From Candidatus Nanopelagicales bacterium (lineage in GTDB: Bacteria > Actinomycetota > Actinomycetes > S36-B12): a DNA stretch of 64,000 bases. Made by a program: the position numbers and the translations under genes. Numbering within the stretch: the stretch's first letter is position 1; each line of letters begins with the position of its first letter. The notes beneath the pieces were generated by a model, which saw nothing but the letters and a program-made list of their open reading frames with translations, searched no databases and was not told the origin of the DNA. Location: NCBI GenBank assembly GCA_028687755.1, contig JAQTZL010000006.1, positions 1-64,000 of the forward strand. The letters run 5' to 3'. This document shows, piece by piece, positions 8,656-17,020 of this stretch.

Positions 8656-9288
8656 TCACTCCGACAGGAATCGGAGCACTTCGTCTTGGCACTTGAAGTT
8701 CGATGTGGTGGCGTAATGGTCCACACCCTTGAGCACGACAAGTTTTGCGTCCGGCAATGCAGCAGTCATCGCATCAGCCGGACCAACCATGTCGCGATCA
8801 CCGATCACCACAAGAGCAGGAACGGTGACTTTGCTCAGTTCGCTCAGGGCCGGCATTTCGCTGAAGCCCTTGATATAGCGCTCAACGGAGCCCCGATCGT
8901 TGCCAGCCGTTTCCAAGAGTTGAACAACGAGATCAGCGAGCACAAGGTCGTCGGCGGTAGGTGTGTGCGTCCACATGCCATCTCCAATACCAAGCAGCAC
9001 AATTTTGCGAAATGCACTGGGCTTAGCCAACGCCGCACGAAGCACCAGGCGTGCACCTGCGCTAAAGCCAATGGCATCAACGGGTTCACGGGTGCTCACC
9101 AAAGCCAAAAGTCGCTGAACGGCTTCACTTTCTCCGCCGGGAGCTTCGGAGGCAGCACCATGTCCGGGCAATTCATAGCCCACGACCTCATAGCCTTCGG
9201 ACTGCAAGATGTCATCCCATCCGCTGACACCCCAGTTGTGAGCGAAGGACGAACCAAGACCATGAACAAGCACTACGGGAACGGACAT
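8656..9288 (-). CDS. Alpha/beta hydrolase
   Basis: This 210-residue alpha/beta hydrolase begins MSVPVVLVHGLGSSF, with the HG oxyanion motif. The nucleophile elbow is GFSAG near residue 87, the likely acid is in GDRDM and the base in GVDHYA. The frame stays open to 9507, but homology starts at 9288 and a longer start would run into the divergent CoxE-like gene. An ATG at 9312 is an alternative. The gene lies antisense between the CoxD-like and CoxE-like genes. The substrate is not predictable; esterase, thioesterase or C-C hydrolase are all possible. Confidence 0.85.
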   Translation of the reverse strand: MSVPVVLVHGLGSSFAHNWGVSGWDDILQSEGYEVVGYELPGHGAASEAPGGESEAVQRLLALVSTREPVDAIGFSAGARLVLRAALAKPSAFRKIVLLGIGDGMWTHTPTADDLVLADLVVQLLETAGNDRGSVERYIKGFSEMPALSELSKVTVPALVVIGDRDMVGPADAMTAALPDAKLVVLKGVDHYATTSNFKCQDEVLRFLSE

Positions 9289-9325
9289 GCGTGGAGCATA
9301 AAGCGAACCCATGGGGGTGCGCAGC

Positions 9326-10720
9326 ATGCTTTCAACAGTTGAGGGGTTAGTTCGCGAACTTCGCACCATCGGCATTCCGGTTTCTACTACGGAACATATT
9401 GATGCCGCGCGTGCACTGAAGGTCATCGATATCGGTGATCGATCACAGGTCAAAGCAGCGCTCGCTGCAACCTTGGTGAAACGCATCGAGCATCTGCCGG
9501 CGTTCAATACGGTATTTGATCTTTTCTTCTCAGGCCTTGCTCAGCTTGAAGGAACCCTTGAAGAAACGGGTGAAGAGGGCAGCCCTAACAGCATCGCAGC
9601 AATGTTGAACGCTCTTGAAGATGATGAACTGCGCGAAATGCTCATCAATGCCACGGAATATAACGATGAACTGATGATGAATGCTCTCGTTGAGGCATTC
9701 GTGAATCGCAAAGCGAATATTCAAAAGGGCGCACAAGTTGCCGGAAACTTGTACGTGTTCCGTGTTCTTCGCTCCCTTGATCTGCCTGATGTGCGTGAAC
9801 AACTCATTGAACGCCAAGAAATCGATCCAGAATCACCAGGTGCTGACCTGCAACAACGCATTGCCGAAAGCGATGCCGACCACAAGGTTGAGTTGCTTCA
9901 ACAAAAGGTCGAAGCTGCTGTTCGTATGCAACTTGTAGCCGATCGTGGTGCCGGTGCCGTTGCGCGATCGCTGCGATCAAAGTTGCCTGAAGATATTGAT
10001 TTCCTCACCGGATCAACTGCTGAAATCGAGGCACTGCAATGGACTTTGGCTCCACTTCCAGTGCAGCTTGCCCAAAAACTTGCTGCAAAGCGCTCGCACG
10101 GTCGCCACGGCGCCATTGACTTTCGCGGAACAGTGCGTCACTCCATGTCGACCGGCGGCGTTCCTGTCGATATCGCATATAAGAAACCACATCCACCAAA
10201 GCCTGAACTCATTGTGCTTGCGGATATCTCGGGTTCTGTTTCATCCTTTGCGACTTTCACTTTGCAATTGACCTTCGCGATTCGCTCGCAATTTCGCAGT
10301 GTGCGCAGCTTCGTATTCATTGACGGCATTGATGAAGTCACTGACATCATGCAAAGCGCCGACAACATCGCCGAGGCTGCCGCGCGCATTGATGATGAAA
10401 AGAAAGGCTTCTCCCTTGATGGTCGCTCTGATTATGGATCGGCTTTCCGTTCGTTTGTGAAGCGCTGGGGCATGCAGATCAATAGCCGCAGCATCGTGCT
10501 GATTCTTGGTGATGGGCGTTCCAACTACCGCCAGCCTTCTGAAGACATGGTGGAGTTCATGGCCAAGCGAGCTCACCGAGTGTTCTGGCTCAACCCTGAA
10601 CGCGAAGTCAGTTGGGGCGAAGGTGACTCCGTCATCCCGAAATATGCGAAGCACTGCAGCAAGGTTTTTGAATGCCGAAATGTCCGTCAACTCAAGGAAT
10701 TCATTGACGAACTCGACTAA
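9326..10720 (+). CDS. CoxE-like VWA-domain protein
   Basis: This protein of about 464 residues has a charged alpha-helical N-terminal half and a C-terminal von Willebrand A domain. The metal-ion-dependent adhesion motif DISGS lies near residue 300, in LADISGSVSSF, and later GRSDYGSAFR and LGDGRSN complete the MIDAS-like pattern. CoxE proteins act with MoxR/CoxD ATPases in metalloenzyme maturation. The in-frame ATG at 9311 would overlap the hydrolase more, so MLSTVEGL at 9326 is preferred. The 37 bp between this start and the divergent hydrolase leaves room for only a compact promoter. Confidence 0.9.
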   Translation: MLSTVEGLVRELRTIGIPVSTTEHIDAARALKVIDIGDRSQVKAALAATLVKRIEHLPAFNTVFDLFFSGLAQLEGTLEETGEEGSPNSIAAMLNALEDDELREMLINATEYNDELMMNALVEAFVNRKANIQKGAQVAGNLYVFRVLRSLDLPDVREQLIERQEIDPESPGADLQQRIAESDADHKVELLQQKVEAAVRMQLVADRGAGAVARSLRSKLPEDIDFLTGSTAEIEALQWTLAPLPVQLAQKLAAKRSHGRHGAIDFRGTVRHSMSTGGVPVDIAYKKPHPPKPELIVLADISGSVSSFATFTLQLTFAIRSQFRSVRSFVFIDGIDEVTDIMQSADNIAEAAARIDDEKKGFSLDGRSDYGSAFRSFVKRWGMQINSRSIVLILGDGRSNYRQPSEDMVEFMAKRAHRVFWLNPEREVSWGEGDSVIPKYAKHCSKVFECRNVRQLKEFIDELD

Positions 10721-10756
10721 CGATAGATTTGCAAGGCAATCCAAGGAAGGGAAAAC

Positions 10757-11278
10757 ATGAGCAACATCTCAGAAGCCATGAAGGCTGCTGTAGGTACCGT
10801 CACCGGACGTACCGTGAGTTACCCAGTGAGCGAATCAGATATTCGCAAGTGGGCACTCGCTGTGTACTACCCAGGTCAACCACCAGCAGAGTTCATTGAT
10901 CCAGCAGCAGCGGCGAAGACCATCCACGGTGGCATCGTTGCTCCAGAAGAGTTCAACCCCTTCGCTTGGATCGTCGCGAGCCATGAAAAGTTCATTAAGA
11001 ACGCTGGCAAGGTTGAAAACAACAACCCAGATAACACTGAAATCGCTCTCGGCATTGAAGGCCCCGGCCTGAAGTTCCAGATGAACGGCGGCATGGTGTG
11101 TGAGTACGGCGTGCGTATCCGCCCCGGTGATGTCATCACGAGCGAAAGCTCAATCGGCGAATATTCAGAGCGCGAAGGCCGCCTGGGCCTCATGCTCTTT
11201 AGTCGCGGAATTTCAACATGGACAAACCAAAACGGTGAACTGGTCAAGCGGACCACCGGCACCTTGATTCGGTACTAG
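10757..11278 (+). CDS. MaoC N-type (FAS1-like) hydratase subunit, HadA-like
   Basis: This 173-residue single hot-dog protein belongs to the N-terminal MaoC-like family (FAS1-like dehydratase, PF13452 type). It has SDIRKWALAVYYPGQPP near residue 23 and GVRIRPGDVITSESSIGEY in the core. Such subunits usually lack the catalytic Asp/His pair and bind the acyl chain beside a catalytic MaoC partner. The next gene, 11 bp downstream, supplies that partner. A paralogue follows at 11692. GGAAGGGA upstream acts as ribosome binding site. It hydrates enoyl-CoA or dehydrates 3-hydroxyacyl thioesters; here a catabolic hydratase role is inferred. Confidence 0.9.
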   Translation: MSNISEAMKAAVGTVTGRTVSYPVSESDIRKWALAVYYPGQPPAEFIDPAAAAKTIHGGIVAPEEFNPFAWIVASHEKFIKNAGKVENNNPDNTEIALGIEGPGLKFQMNGGMVCEYGVRIRPGDVITSESSIGEYSEREGRLGLMLFSRGISTWTNQNGELVKRTTGTLIRY

Positions 11279-11289
11279 GAGAGATGAAT

Positions 11290-11682
11290 ATGAACGTTAA
11301 CGTCGGTGACGTAGTCCCAGCATTTGTTCGCCAAACCGAGTTCGCGAACTGGAACCGCTATGCGGCAGTGAACGATGAATTTGTTCCTATCCATATGGAT
11401 GACGAAGCAGGTGCTGCAGCTGGTAACGGTGGTGCATTCGGCATGGGTAACCTTCAGTGGGCATACCTGCACAACATGCTTCGCGACTGGATGGGCCCAA
11501 ACGGCACGATCCTGAGCATGGAAGTTCAGTTCCGCAGCATCAACCACAAGAACCAGATCGTGTCGGCAAAGGGTGTCGTTACCGCTGTTGATGGCGATGT
11601 GGTGACTCTGGATGTGTGGACCGAGCAGCAAGAAGGCACAAAGTTGGCGCCGGGCACTGCAACTGTTCGCATTCCTGCGTAG
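11290..11682 (+). CDS. MaoC-like hydratase, catalytic subunit, HadB-like
   Basis: This 130-residue hot-dog protein carries the hydratase-2 motif as YAAVNDEFVPIHMD (Asp and His), near residues 24-37, followed by AFGMGNLQWAY. It should be the catalytic half of an (R)-hydratase with one or both flanking N-type subunits. AGGAGAG at 11277-11283 is directly next to an ATG at 11284, but is six bases from the ATG at 11290, which is therefore preferred. It is cotranscribed with its neighbours. Confidence 0.9.
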   Translation: MNVNVGDVVPAFVRQTEFANWNRYAAVNDEFVPIHMDDEAGAAAGNGGAFGMGNLQWAYLHNMLRDWMGPNGTILSMEVQFRSINHKNQIVSAKGVVTAVDGDVVTLDVWTEQQEGTKLAPGTATVRIPA

Positions 11683-11691
11683 GTCACGGCA

Positions 11692-12189
11692 ATGCCTGAG
11701 ACCTACCTCGTTCCTGAGGTACTCGCAGCAGCTGGGCGCGAAGTGTCCACTGCTACGAGTTACCCAGTCAGTGCATCTGACATTCGCAAGTGGGCGTTAG
11801 CTGTCTATTACCCAGAACAGCCACCGCAGTACTTCATCGATGCCGAGTACGCGCCAGAGGATTTCGATCCTTTTGCGTGGGGTCCGCAATCACACGAGTC
11901 ATTTCTTCCAGATGATGATTCAGGTATTTGGCATCGCCACGGCATCAACCAACAAGCCTTGGGTTTCCCGGAGTGGGAATTCATTGTCAGTATGAACGCT
12001 GGGATGAAGGTTGAGTACGGCGTGCGGATGCACGTAGGTGATGTGATTACTGATGTGAAGTCCTGTGGTCAATACACCGAGCGTCAAGGTCGCAACGGCT
12101 TAATGTTGATCTCACAAAGCATCAGCACGTGGACTAACCAGCGCGGCGAATTGGTGAAGCGCACGACCAATAGTGGGATTAGTTACTAG
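11692..12189 (+). CDS. MaoC N-type (FAS1-like) hydratase subunit, HadC-like
   Basis: This 165-residue protein is a clear paralogue of the product of 10757-11278. The two share SYPVSASDIRKWALAVYYP-type starts, a FDPFAWG/FNPFAWI block, GVRMHVGDVIT and the ending ELVKRTTxxxISY. The gene starts 9 bp after the MaoC-like gene, so the order is N-type, catalytic, N-type, as in mycobacterial hadA-hadB-hadC. One catalytic subunit may therefore serve two chain-length or substrate-specific partners. A strong terminator follows. Confidence 0.9.
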   Translation: MPETYLVPEVLAAAGREVSTATSYPVSASDIRKWALAVYYPEQPPQYFIDAEYAPEDFDPFAWGPQSHESFLPDDDSGIWHRHGINQQALGFPEWEFIVSMNAGMKVEYGVRMHVGDVITDVKSCGQYTERQGRNGLMLISQSISTWTNQRGELVKRTTNSGISY

Positions 12190-12198
12190 ATTCCTCAA

Positions 12199-12234
12199 CG
12201 AAAAGGGCCCCGATATTTATCGGGGCCCTTTTCG
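12199..12234. terminator. Bidirectional intrinsic terminator
   Basis: A perfect 16-bp stem (12199-12214 with 12219-12234, core GGGCCCCGAT) has a four-base loop. A-rich and T-rich ends flank the GC core. It separates the convergent hydratase trio and VOC gene. Confidence 0.88.
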
Positions 12235-12246
12235 TATTGTCGAAAT

Positions 12247-13182
12247 TTAGCTAGCAAAAGGATCACCCGGAATATCTTCGTCTGTAAAGAACATTGGTGC
12301 GCCCATTGTGTCATCAACGTTGCAGTAGATGAGGTTTTCGCGTAAACGAGTAGTGCGCACACCCTGCTTGTTCAACCATGCTTCTGCTGAATCTAGATCC
12401 TTGACCTTCCAGCGAAGTGAGTAGATGCAGTTGCCCCATTTTTCCACGTGGCGGCCAAGATCCGAATCCATTTCGAGTGGTTGAGCCAGCTGAAGTAAGC
12501 AGTCTCCGAGTTGCATCGTGTAGTACTTGCACTGCAAGTCCTCATCAATGCCTTCTTCGAGTGGGATTGCCTGCATGATGTCAACGTAAGTCTTCACCGC
12601 CGAATCAAGATCTTTCACACCGAGCGTGACGTAATTGAAACGTTCGATAGTCATTGGATGCTGTTCGTATAAACGCATCAACTCGGTGTAAGTGTCTTGA
12701 TCCTTTGGGTCATTGCGCATATCGGTCTTGCATAGTTCCACCATGAGACCAGCGGTGTCGCGTGGGCTTGGATAGAAGTACACGGTTTCTGGATCAAGCT
12801 TTTCGATTTTTCCGCCGCCTGGCGCACCGATGTACACACCCTTTTCGAGTAAGCGATCGGCTAAACCGGCGAGGTCATCAACCTTGTAGCCAACTGAGTG
12901 CAGGTGCTCACCGAACTTTGAGTAGAACTTGCCAACTGGCTTTTCAACATTGACTGGGAAGTTTGGCGCCATTGTTTCAATACATACATCGCCAACCATG
13001 AGTAGCGAAGCCCAACGATCTTCAGGTGGAAGGTAATTGAGTTCATCAATACCCATGTACAAATAGCCACCCAGCACGCGACGGTAAAAGTCGTTGAGCT
13101 TGTTGACGTCATCGGTCATATGAACGATATGGATCATATTGCCGATGCCATAGTCACCGGTGGTCTTGTACTGCCGACGCAT
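12247..13182 (-). CDS. VOC-superfamily protein with two domains (copy 1)
   Basis: This protein of about 311 residues has two vicinal-oxygen-chelate domains, roughly residues 1-140 and 175-305. Possible metal ligands are His in MIHIVHMTDD and FGEHLHSVGYKV and Glu in GLMVELC. VOC proteins include extradiol dioxygenases, glyoxalases and epimerases, and the reaction here is not predictable. AAGGAG at 13187-13192 supports the start at 13182 over the in-frame ATG at 13206. A close paralogue lies directly upstream at 13289-14230. Confidence 0.88.
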   Translation of the reverse strand: MRRQYKTTGDYGIGNMIHIVHMTDDVNKLNDFYRRVLGGYLYMGIDELNYLPPEDRWASLLMVGDVCIETMAPNFPVNVEKPVGKFYSKFGEHLHSVGYKVDDLAGLADRLLEKGVYIGAPGGGKIEKLDPETVYFYPSPRDTAGLMVELCKTDMRNDPKDQDTYTELMRLYEQHPMTIERFNYVTLGVKDLDSAVKTYVDIMQAIPLEEGIDEDLQCKYYTMQLGDCLLQLAQPLEMDSDLGRHVEKWGNCIYSLRWKVKDLDSAEAWLNKQGVRTTRLRENLIYCNVDDTMGAPMFFTDEDIPGDPFAS

Positions 13183-13237
13183 TGCGCTCCTTAAACGAGG
13201 CTTCACTCAGATAGCTGTTTGGTTGTTCCAAAGTTAA

Positions 13238-13261
13238 GGCCCCACGGGGATCCGTGGGGCC
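13238..13261. terminator. Hairpin between the two VOC genes
   Basis: A perfect 10-bp stem GGCCCCACGG pairs 13238-13247 with 13252-13261 around a four-base loop. It lies between the two VOC genes. The flanking U-run on the minus strand is short, so it may be only a partial terminator that lowers expression of copy 1. Confidence 0.7.
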
Positions 13262-13288
13262 AAAACCTAAAAAAGAGTTTCCAAAAGA

Positions 13289-14230
13289 TTACGCGTTCTT
13301 TGAGAACGGATCTCCTGGGATTTCTTCGTCTGTGAAGAACCAAGGCGCACCGAGGGTGTCTTCAACGTTTGCTACAAGCAAACTTGGGCGTGGACGCGTG
13401 GTGCGGATGCCCTGCTTGTTTAACCATGCTTCTGCTGACGCGATGTCCTTAACCTTCCAGCGAAGGCTGTAAATGAAGTTGCCGTACTTCTCGACATGGC
13501 GACCAAAATCGGTATCCATTTCAAGTGGCTGAGCCAACTGCAACAAGCAGTCACCAAGCTGAACGGTCATGTACTTGCACTGCAGATCTTCATCAATGCC
13601 ATCTTGCAATGGGATTGCTTGCATGATGTCAACGTAAGTAGCAACAGCTGCGTCAAGATCCTTCACGCCGAGGGTCACGTAGGAGAAACGCTCGATGGTC
13701 ATTGGATGCTGTTCGAACAGGCGCATCAACTCGGTGTATGTGTCTGCATCTTTTGGATCATTTGGCATGTCGATCTTGCACAGTTCCACCATGAGGCCGG
13801 CGGTATCGCGTGGGCTTGGGTAGAAGTATTGCGTTTCCTCGTCAAGCTTCTCGATCTTTCCGCCGCCTGGGGCGCCGATGTAGATGCCCTTTTCGAGCAT
13901 ACGAGCAGCAAGGCCAGCAAGGTCTTCTACCTTGTAGCCAACTGAGTGCAGGTGCTCACCAAACTTTGAATAGAACTTGCCTACCGGCTTGTTTACGTCA
14001 ACTGGGAAGTTTGGTGCCATGGTCTCGATGCACACATCGCCAACCATGAGCAGTGATGCCCAGCGATCTTCTGGTGGCAAGTAACTTGGCTCATCGACGG
14101 TCATGAAACCAAACGCACCGAAAGCGCGGTGGTAAAGCTCGTTGAGCTTGTTCACATCGTCTGACATGTGAATGACGTGAATCATGTTGCCGATGCCGAA
14201 ATCACCGGTGGTCTTGTACTGACGTTTCAT
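13289..14230 (-). CDS. VOC-superfamily protein with two domains (copy 2)
   Basis: This 313-residue protein is most of the way identical to the product of the VOC gene next door, by eye about three residues in four. It shares MKRQYKTTGDFGIGNMIH, the GAPGGGKIEKLD block and SPRDTAGLMVELC. Two VOC domains are present with the same putative metal ligands. Changes concentrate in the C-terminal domain and near residue 30, which suggests a tandem duplication with some specialisation. AGGAG just upstream fits the ATG at 14230. Confidence 0.9.
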   Translation of the reverse strand: MKRQYKTTGDFGIGNMIHVIHMSDDVNKLNELYHRAFGAFGFMTVDEPSYLPPEDRWASLLMVGDVCIETMAPNFPVDVNKPVGKFYSKFGEHLHSVGYKVEDLAGLAARMLEKGIYIGAPGGGKIEKLDEETQYFYPSPRDTAGLMVELCKIDMPNDPKDADTYTELMRLFEQHPMTIERFSYVTLGVKDLDAAVATYVDIMQAIPLQDGIDEDLQCKYMTVQLGDCLLQLAQPLEMDTDFGRHVEKYGNFIYSLRWKVKDIASAEAWLNKQGIRTTRPRPSLLVANVEDTLGAPWFFTDEEIPGDPFSKNA

Positions 14231-14261
14231 TTTTCTCCTTGTTGGAACTTCTACTTAAAAA

Positions 14262-14603
14262 TTAGCCTTGAAATGCAGCAGGCAGTACGTGCACCCACTG
14301 CATCACTGGTGGATCAATTTCACGATCCATCAAGTTGGTCATCGTCATGGTTGGAATTGCTCCACCAAGGGCAGCTGCCGCAGCTTGAACATCATCAGTG
14401 TCGAGTTCATAAATTGCTGAAACGCGGACCTTTGATTCAACACCTGTTGCTGGGTCAACAACTGCGTAGCGAGTCACCTTGGTGACGCAGCCAATTGCAG
14501 CGCTTACTTCAGGAATATGTGTACCGAGGTACCACTCGTTGTATGCAGGGACGTCAGCTTCTGACGTTGCACTTGCAGTTGCAATGAGGAGTGACTTAGC
14601 CAT
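14262..14603 (-). CDS. EthD-like dimeric alpha/beta-barrel protein
   Basis: This 113-residue protein begins MAKSLLIATASATSEADV and carries AYNEWYLGTHIPEV, a pattern like the EthD/stress-responsive dimeric alpha-beta barrel families, in which a conserved His sits in a WY..H segment. Such proteins include monooxygenase helpers and small cyclases. It lies between the VOC genes and the 3-hydroxyacyl-CoA dehydrogenase gene on the same strand. The family call is moderate and the function is unknown. Confidence 0.75.
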   Translation of the reverse strand: MAKSLLIATASATSEADVPAYNEWYLGTHIPEVSAAIGCVTKVTRYAVVDPATGVESKVRVSAIYELDTDDVQAAAAALGGAIPTMTMTNLMDREIDPPVMQWVHVLPAAFQG

Positions 14604-14631
14604 GGTGAATCCTTCCTATGTTCGATTGTGA

Positions 14632-15486
14632 TTACGAGTCGTAGCGGTAGAAACCACGGCCGGTCTTGCGTCCAAGCCAACCCAAACGTACGTACTGCTT
14701 GAGCATGATTGGTGGGAAGTACTTTGGATCCTTGGTTTCTTCGTAGATCGATGCACCCATGTCATGGACGATGTCCAAGCCAATGAGGTCAGCGAGTCGG
14801 AAAGGTCCCATTGGATGGTTGAAGCCAAGTTGCATCACTTCGTCAATGGATTCCATTGGCGCAACGCCACGCTCGAAAGCACGAATCGCATCATTGAGGT
14901 ACGGCGTGATGAGCAAGTTACCTACGAAGCCTGGAACGTCGTTTACTACAACTGGGCTCTTGCCCATGCGCTGAGCGAGCTCAACCATTGCGGCGACGTC
15001 GTCTTCTGAAGTGACCGGGGTCTTAATGACTTCAACCAGCTTCATTGCTGGGACTGGGTTGAAGAAGTGAAGACCAACAACGCGTTCTGGGCGTGTGGTT
15101 GCGCCAGCCAAAATTACCAACGGAATTGTTGATGTGTTCGATGCGATGAACGTGTTTGGTCCTACAAGCTTGTCGATGCGACCCAGGATGTCATTCTTCA
15201 ACGCGACATCTTCGTACACCGCTTCAACAACGATGTCTGCATTTGCAACAGCACCCAGATCAGTGGTGATGCTGAAAACTTCACGTGCCTTTGCGGCTTG
15301 CTCTTCCGTGATCTTGCCGCGCTTTAATGTTCCATCAAGGCCTGCGTTGATACGCTCATATGCGCGCTCTGCATTTGCCTCACTGGTTTCGATACCGACT
15401 ACTTCGATACCGGTCTGAGCCGCCACCTGAATGATGCCGCTGCCCATGGTGCCGCAACCAACGACTGCCATTTTATTTACTGCCAC
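14632..15486 (-). CDS. 3-hydroxyacyl-CoA (3-hydroxybutyryl-CoA) dehydrogenase
   Basis: This 284-residue protein oxidises (S)-3-hydroxyacyl-CoA with NAD. The N-terminal Rossmann motif GCGTMGSG is at residues 10-17. The catalytic region has SNTSTIPL and GLHFFNPVPAMKLVEVI (catalytic His), followed by PGFVGNLLITPYLNDA and the C-terminal dimer domain GFNHPMGPFRLADLIGLD. Length and motifs are typical of the Hbd/FadB2/MmgB group. It follows a thiolase gene on the same strand across a terminator and supplies the step just before thiolysis. Confidence 0.95.
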   Translation of the reverse strand: MAVNKMAVVGCGTMGSGIIQVAAQTGIEVVGIETSEANAERAYERINAGLDGTLKRGKITEEQAAKAREVFSITTDLGAVANADIVVEAVYEDVALKNDILGRIDKLVGPNTFIASNTSTIPLVILAGATTRPERVVGLHFFNPVPAMKLVEVIKTPVTSEDDVAAMVELAQRMGKSPVVVNDVPGFVGNLLITPYLNDAIRAFERGVAPMESIDEVMQLGFNHPMGPFRLADLIGLDIVHDMGASIYEETKDPKYFPPIMLKQYVRLGWLGRKTGRGFYRYDS

Positions 15487-15567
15487 GAACCTTCTCCTTG
15501 ACTGTGCGGGCTACGGCCGCACCTTGTCTCTTGCCTTACTGAGGTCTAATTTTTCACGCTAGTGCAA

Positions 15568-15603
15568 CCGAAAGGCCCCGTCCACTGGAACGGGGCCTTT
15601 CGG
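15568..15603. terminator. Intrinsic terminator between thiolase and HBD genes
   Basis: A perfect 13-bp stem (15568-15580 with 15591-15603, core AAAGGCCCCG) has a ten-base loop. It lies downstream of the thiolase gene on the minus strand and separates it from the HBD gene. Confidence 0.82.
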
Positions 15604-15611
15604 CGTACGTG

Positions 15612-16790
15612 CTACTTCTTTGGAACTTCGATGATGACTGCGCCACCCTGGCCGCCACCGGCACACATGGTGGAAAGGCCGATGCCGCCGCCACGACGGC
15701 GAAGCTCATGAACCAAGGTTGCGATCTGGCGAGTGCCTGATGCGCCAACAGGGTGACCAAGCGAGCAACCACTGCCGTAGATGTTGACCTTTTCTTCGTC
15801 AATACCCAGGATTTTGCAGGCAGCAACAGGAACTGAAGCAAATGCTTCGTTGATTTCCCATAGGTCAATGTCGTTCACAGTGAGACCTGCGCGCTTCAGA
15901 GCCTTCTCGGCAGCAGCGATTGCGCCCATTCCGGTGAACTTTGGATTCACACCAGCTGCTGCCCATGACTTCACCACTGCAAGTACGTCGAGGTTGTGAT
16001 CAGCCGCGTACTTGTCGCTGGTAACAACGACTGCTGATGCAGCGTCGTTCACGCCTGATGCGTTACCCGCGGTGATTGAGAAGTTTTCAATTTCCGGGTG
16101 AAGTGGCTTCAACGTTGCAAGCTTTTCCAAGGTTGAGCTGCCACGTGGGTGCTCATCAACTGCGAACTCAACGGTTGAACCGTCTTTGGTCTTTACCGTG
16201 ATTGGGCGAATTTCGTCGAGGAATTTGCCATCTTCGATTGCCTTGGCTGCACGCATATGTGAACGCCAGGCCCACTTGTCCATATCTTCGCGTGAAATGT
16301 CATGGGCCTGAGCAACGTTCCAGCCCACGGTGAGTGACACGTCGTCGCGAGCATCTTCTGTCGCTGGGAATGTAGGTGGGATGCGTGATTCGAATTCATC
16401 TTCAGTTCCCGCTACGCGCCAGCTCATTGCAGGTGACATTGAGCCAGCCTGAACGCCGCCAGCAACGATGACATCTTCCATTCCGGCCTTGATGGTTGCT
16501 GCAGCGTTGCCAAGTGCGGTGAGGCTTGATGCACAGTGGCGGTTCACTGCCTGGCCGGAAACATCCTGAAGACCATTAGCAACTGCTGCGTAGCGAGCGA
16601 GGTCGCCGCCGCCGTACATGGCTTCGCCGAAGATCACGTCATCAACATCATTGGCATCAATCCCTGCAGCCTTGATGGCTTGGTCAAGAATGAAGGTGGC
16701 AAGGACTTCACCTGAGGTTTCACTCAAGGTGCCCTTACGAGAAGTAGCAATAGGGGTACGAACAGCACTAACGATGACGGCTTCAGTCAC
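15612..16790 (-). CDS. Acetyl-CoA acyltransferase (thiolase)
   Basis: This 392-residue thiolase cleaves 3-oxoacyl-CoA with CoA. The nucleophilic Cys86 lies in NRHCASSLTALG, His346 in GHPVGASGTRQ and Cys376 in MCAGGGQGGA, all intact. NEAFASVPVA is the conserved loop. It is divergent from the SDR gene at 17021. A copy of the direct-repeat motif lies 122 bp upstream of its start, in the matching orientation. It should act with the 3-hydroxyacyl-CoA dehydrogenase next door. Confidence 0.95.
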   Translation of the reverse strand: MTEAVIVSAVRTPIATSRKGTLSETSGEVLATFILDQAIKAAGIDANDVDDVIFGEAMYGGGDLARYAAVANGLQDVSGQAVNRHCASSLTALGNAAATIKAGMEDVIVAGGVQAGSMSPAMSWRVAGTEDEFESRIPPTFPATEDARDDVSLTVGWNVAQAHDISREDMDKWAWRSHMRAAKAIEDGKFLDEIRPITVKTKDGSTVEFAVDEHPRGSSTLEKLATLKPLHPEIENFSITAGNASGVNDAASAVVVTSDKYAADHNLDVLAVVKSWAAAGVNPKFTGMGAIAAAEKALKRAGLTVNDIDLWEINEAFASVPVAACKILGIDEEKVNIYGSGCSLGHPVGASGTRQIATLVHELRRRGGGIGLSTMCAGGGQGGAVIIEVPKK

Positions 16791-16912
16791 GATTACCTCA
16801 CACAGACATGGCGCCGAAGTAGCGCCAAAGGGACGGGTTCCGCGAGCTGGCCACCGGTTGGCGGACTCTCTGCGGACCCTTGAACTTTAGAATAATAAGG
16901 CCATCTATGTAA

Positions 16913-16933
16913 ATACGGTAGATAATTCGCTAA
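16913..16933. promoter_or_regulatory. Direct-repeat motif site (thiolase/SDR divergent region)
   Basis: The plus strand reads ATACGGTAG, three bases, ATTCGCTAA. This matches the two halves TTACSGTAA and TTWCGATAR at about seven of nine bases each with the right spacing. The orientation suits the thiolase gene, whose start is 122 bp away. It is less conserved than the four best copies. Confidence 0.4.
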
Positions 16934-17020
16934 TATTGGCCATCGGCGCAGGCATCGTGGCCTGAGTCACCAGCAGATCCACGATTTTCGGGGTCATTTG
17001 GACACTTTTCAGGAGGAAAC

